A stretch of DNA of 5,000 nt from an uncultured Collinsella sp. (GTDB lineage: Bacteria; Actinomycetota; Coriobacteriia; Coriobacteriales; Coriobacteriaceae). The DNA is taken from assembly GCA_900556675.1 (NCBI GenBank), contig USQE01000116.1, positions 1-5,000 on the forward strand, given 5' to 3'. Below are positions 3,989 through 5,000 of the stretch, piece by piece (the first letter of the stretch is position 1; each line of letters starts with the position of its first letter). Position numbers and translations under genes: made by a program. The notes beneath the pieces were generated by a model that did not search any database, was not told the DNA's origin, and worked only from the letters and a program-made list of their open reading frames with translations.

Positions 3989-5000
3989 TTAGCGGCGGCG
4001 CTTCCAGATAATGCCGAGAACGATGATGACGATGCCGCCGATAAGGCATGCGCCGACCACGGTCGGCGTACGGTCTCCCGTTGCGGCAAGCTTACCGGCC
4101 GTCTTCTTGGTGGTGATCTGCGTGGTCATCATGCCGGGTTTGGGTGAGGGCTCAGGCGTTGGGGTCGGATGGGGTGCGGGGCTCTCAGCGGAGCTAAAGC
4201 TGATGGTGCCCGCGAGCGAGGCCACCTTGTGCTCCCAGTCGTCCTGCCCGATCAGTGCCCTCAGCGCTGCCTCGCACGTACCCCACTCGGTGAGCTTCTT
4301 GGCGTTTGCGAAGGTGGGGAAGTCGGTCGTGTTGGTGATGATGTAGTTGTTGGTGGCGACGGTATAGGTCTTGGCGGGGTCGAGCGTGCTGCCGTCTTTG
4401 GTGAGCGTGGCACTCACGATGCGCTTGCCTTCAGACTGCGTCCAGTCGATTGTTACGTTGATGCCGCCAAAGGAAAGAACGCTGCCGGAGTCGTCGGGCC
4501 ACTTGTACATGTCCTGGGCTTCCTGCTCGGTGTGGCCGGCTGCGACGTAGGCTTGCTGAAGTTCGTAGCTGTCATTGCATTTGTCGCTAATTTCCAACGA
4601 GTGCTCAAGCGCTGCGAGGAAGTCCGCGCCGGTCATGAAAGCCCCCTTGCCGCCCATCAGTAATTCCGCTACATGGGCTATTTCATCCGCCGTACCGGGT
4701 CTTCTTGCAGGGCACTTCGCAAACATGTTTCTGTAAAAATCACCTCTGGGACCGTTGAATTCATCGATTGCCAGAGGGGTGACTATAATGCCCGGGGAAA
4801 TGGAGTTGATGCGTGCGCCTTTGGCACCCCATTTGACGGCTTCCGCCATGACACGCTTGACGTTGCAGCGTTTCGCCATCTGGTAGGCATGCAGAGTGTC
4901 CTTGATATTCCCGGGTTGGAGGAGTTCGAGGTTCAGCAATTCCTCTGTTGGAGTCATGGCCAGTTGTTCGTCCTGTTCGGCAGTCAGAGCGGGCATGCGG
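3989..5000 (-). CDS. Chimeric ORF: SDR dehydrogenase C-terminal half joined to 5'-nucleotidase C-terminus with LAATG wall anchor (partial)
   Basis: The frame is open at the right edge; the ATG at 4996-4994 is internal, since the codon before it is sense and the protein begins mid-SDR. Residues (from that Met) 1-126 are the C-terminal half of a classical short-chain dehydrogenase: Y38xxxK42 of the active site (AYQMAK), INSISPGIIVTPLA (63-76), and RRPGTADEIAHVAELLMGG then FMTGADF. An SDR should continue with roughly L(I/M)DGG, but from about residue 127 the sequence becomes the end of a UshA-type 5'-nucleotidase C-domain: LAALEHSLE, SFGGINVTIDW (175-185), KTYTVATNNYI (209-219), TDFPTF. A Pro-rich linker (271-288), LAATGD (303-308), a TM helix (about 312-331) and KRRR follow. 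The nucleotidase's catalytic metallophosphoesterase domain is absent, and no exported SDR of this type is known to me. Four AGA codons and one ATA occur in the SDR part, while the nucleotidase part uses only CGC/CGT for Arg. It is either a real recombination product or an assembly misjoin. Confidence 0.85.
   Translation of the reverse strand, partial: RMPALTAEQDEQLAMTPTEELLNLELLQPGNIKDTLHAYQMAKRCNVKRVMAEAVKWGAKGARINSISPGIIVTPLAIDEFNGPRGDFYRNMFAKCPARRPGTADEIAHVAELLMGGKGAFMTGADFLAALEHSLEISDKCNDSYELQQAYVAAGHTEQEAQDMYKWPDDSGSVLSFGGINVTIDWTQSEGKRIVSATLTKDGSTLDPAKTYTVATNNYIITNTTDFPTFANAKKLTEWGTCEAALRALIGQDDWEHKVASLAGTISFSSAESPAPHPTPTPEPSPKPGMMTTQITTKKTAGKLAATGDRTPTVVGACLIGGIVIIVLGIIWKRRR
3992..4090 (-). 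other. Cell-wall sorting signal, LAATG type
   Basis: Residues 303-335 of the chimeric ORF form a sortase signal: LAATGD, a hydrophobic helix (VVGACLIGGIVIIVLGIIW) and the basic tail KRRR. The LAxTG variant is known to be used by class E sortases of actinobacteria, in place of LPxTG. It shows that the original 5'-nucleotidase was a wall-anchored surface enzyme of a Gram-positive host. Confidence 0.85.
4616..4636 (-). other. Junction between SDR and 5'-nucleotidase sequence
   Basis: These 21 bases encode MTGADFL (residues 121-127). SDRs of this type end with (F/G)xTGxDFL followed by a DGG motif, while UshA-type nucleotidases contain a TGADFLAALEHSL-like stretch, so the segment fits both families. 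The frame is kept across the join. The break is most likely within it, and it may have acted as the microhomology for recombination or for a false assembly overlap. Confidence 0.7.

Noticed and set aside
4051..4068. Inverted repeat CGCCGACC/GGTCGGCG
   Set aside because: It is only 8 bp with a 2-base centre, lies in the coding sequence for TPTVVGA, and is expected in GC-rich codons.
3847..4089. Minus-strand open frame of 80 codons between the chimeric gene and the channel gene
   Set aside because: It crosses the terminator at 3903-3938 and both real gene ends in another frame; no domain was recognised.
4169..4663. Plus-strand open frame of 164 codons
   Set aside because: It is antisense to the nucleotidase C-domain, spans the chimera junction, and has no motif.
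4994..4996. ATG as the start of the SDR-nucleotidase ORF
   Set aside because: The frame continues upstream with a sense codon, and the protein begins in the middle of an SDR, lacking the Rossmann Gly-rich motif; the true start is outside the window.

Overview
The window looks like chromosomal DNA of a GC-rich Gram-positive gut bacterium of the Coriobacteriia, most likely Collinsella or a close relative. This is inferred from the L1 sequence, Cys/Arg-rich actinobacterial-style proteins with mostly C/G-ending codons, an LAxTG-type cell-wall sorting signal, and a long BMP-domain protein of a kind I recall from Coriobacteriia and Clostridia. No database search was possible.

Layout, left to right. 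(1) 1-249 (+): the last 82 codons of ribosomal protein L1 (rplA), followed by a strong terminator at 286-324. (2) 340-378: a second hairpin, which terminates a convergent minus-strand operon. (3) 377-3000 (-): a two-gene, translationally coupled operon (ATGA overlap). The first gene encodes a 638-residue protein with a ParB/sulfiredoxin-like N-terminal region fused to a BMP/PnrA-type substrate-binding domain, without signal peptide or lipobox. The second encodes a 236-residue calcineurin-like metallophosphoesterase. (4) 3056-3094: a hairpin related to the one at 340-378, ending the next minus-strand gene. (5) 3093-3860 (-): an MscS-family mechanosensitive channel with its own strong Shine-Dalgarno sequence. 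(6) 3903-3938: a perfect 15-bp hairpin terminating the last gene. (7) 3989-5000 (-), open at the right edge: one continuous reading frame that joins the C-terminal half of a cytoplasmic short-chain dehydrogenase (SDR) to the C-terminal end of a cell-wall-anchored 5'-nucleotidase (UshA-type C-domain, Pro-rich linker, LAATG sorting signal, TM helix, RRR tail).

Most notable points. The SDR::5'-nucleotidase chimera is joined inside a short motif (MTGADFL) that both families plausibly share, and Arg codon use changes across the join; it is either a recombination product or an assembly misjoin. The cytosolic BMP fusion coupled to a phosphoesterase is a plausible, uncharacterised nucleoside/nucleotide-responsive pair. 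Two terminators belong to one hairpin family, show a compensatory base-pair change and carry the upstream gene's stop codon in their first arm. A 14-bp perfect inverted repeat lies inside the phosphoesterase gene. I see no CRISPR array, tRNA, rRNA, riboswitch or transposase.
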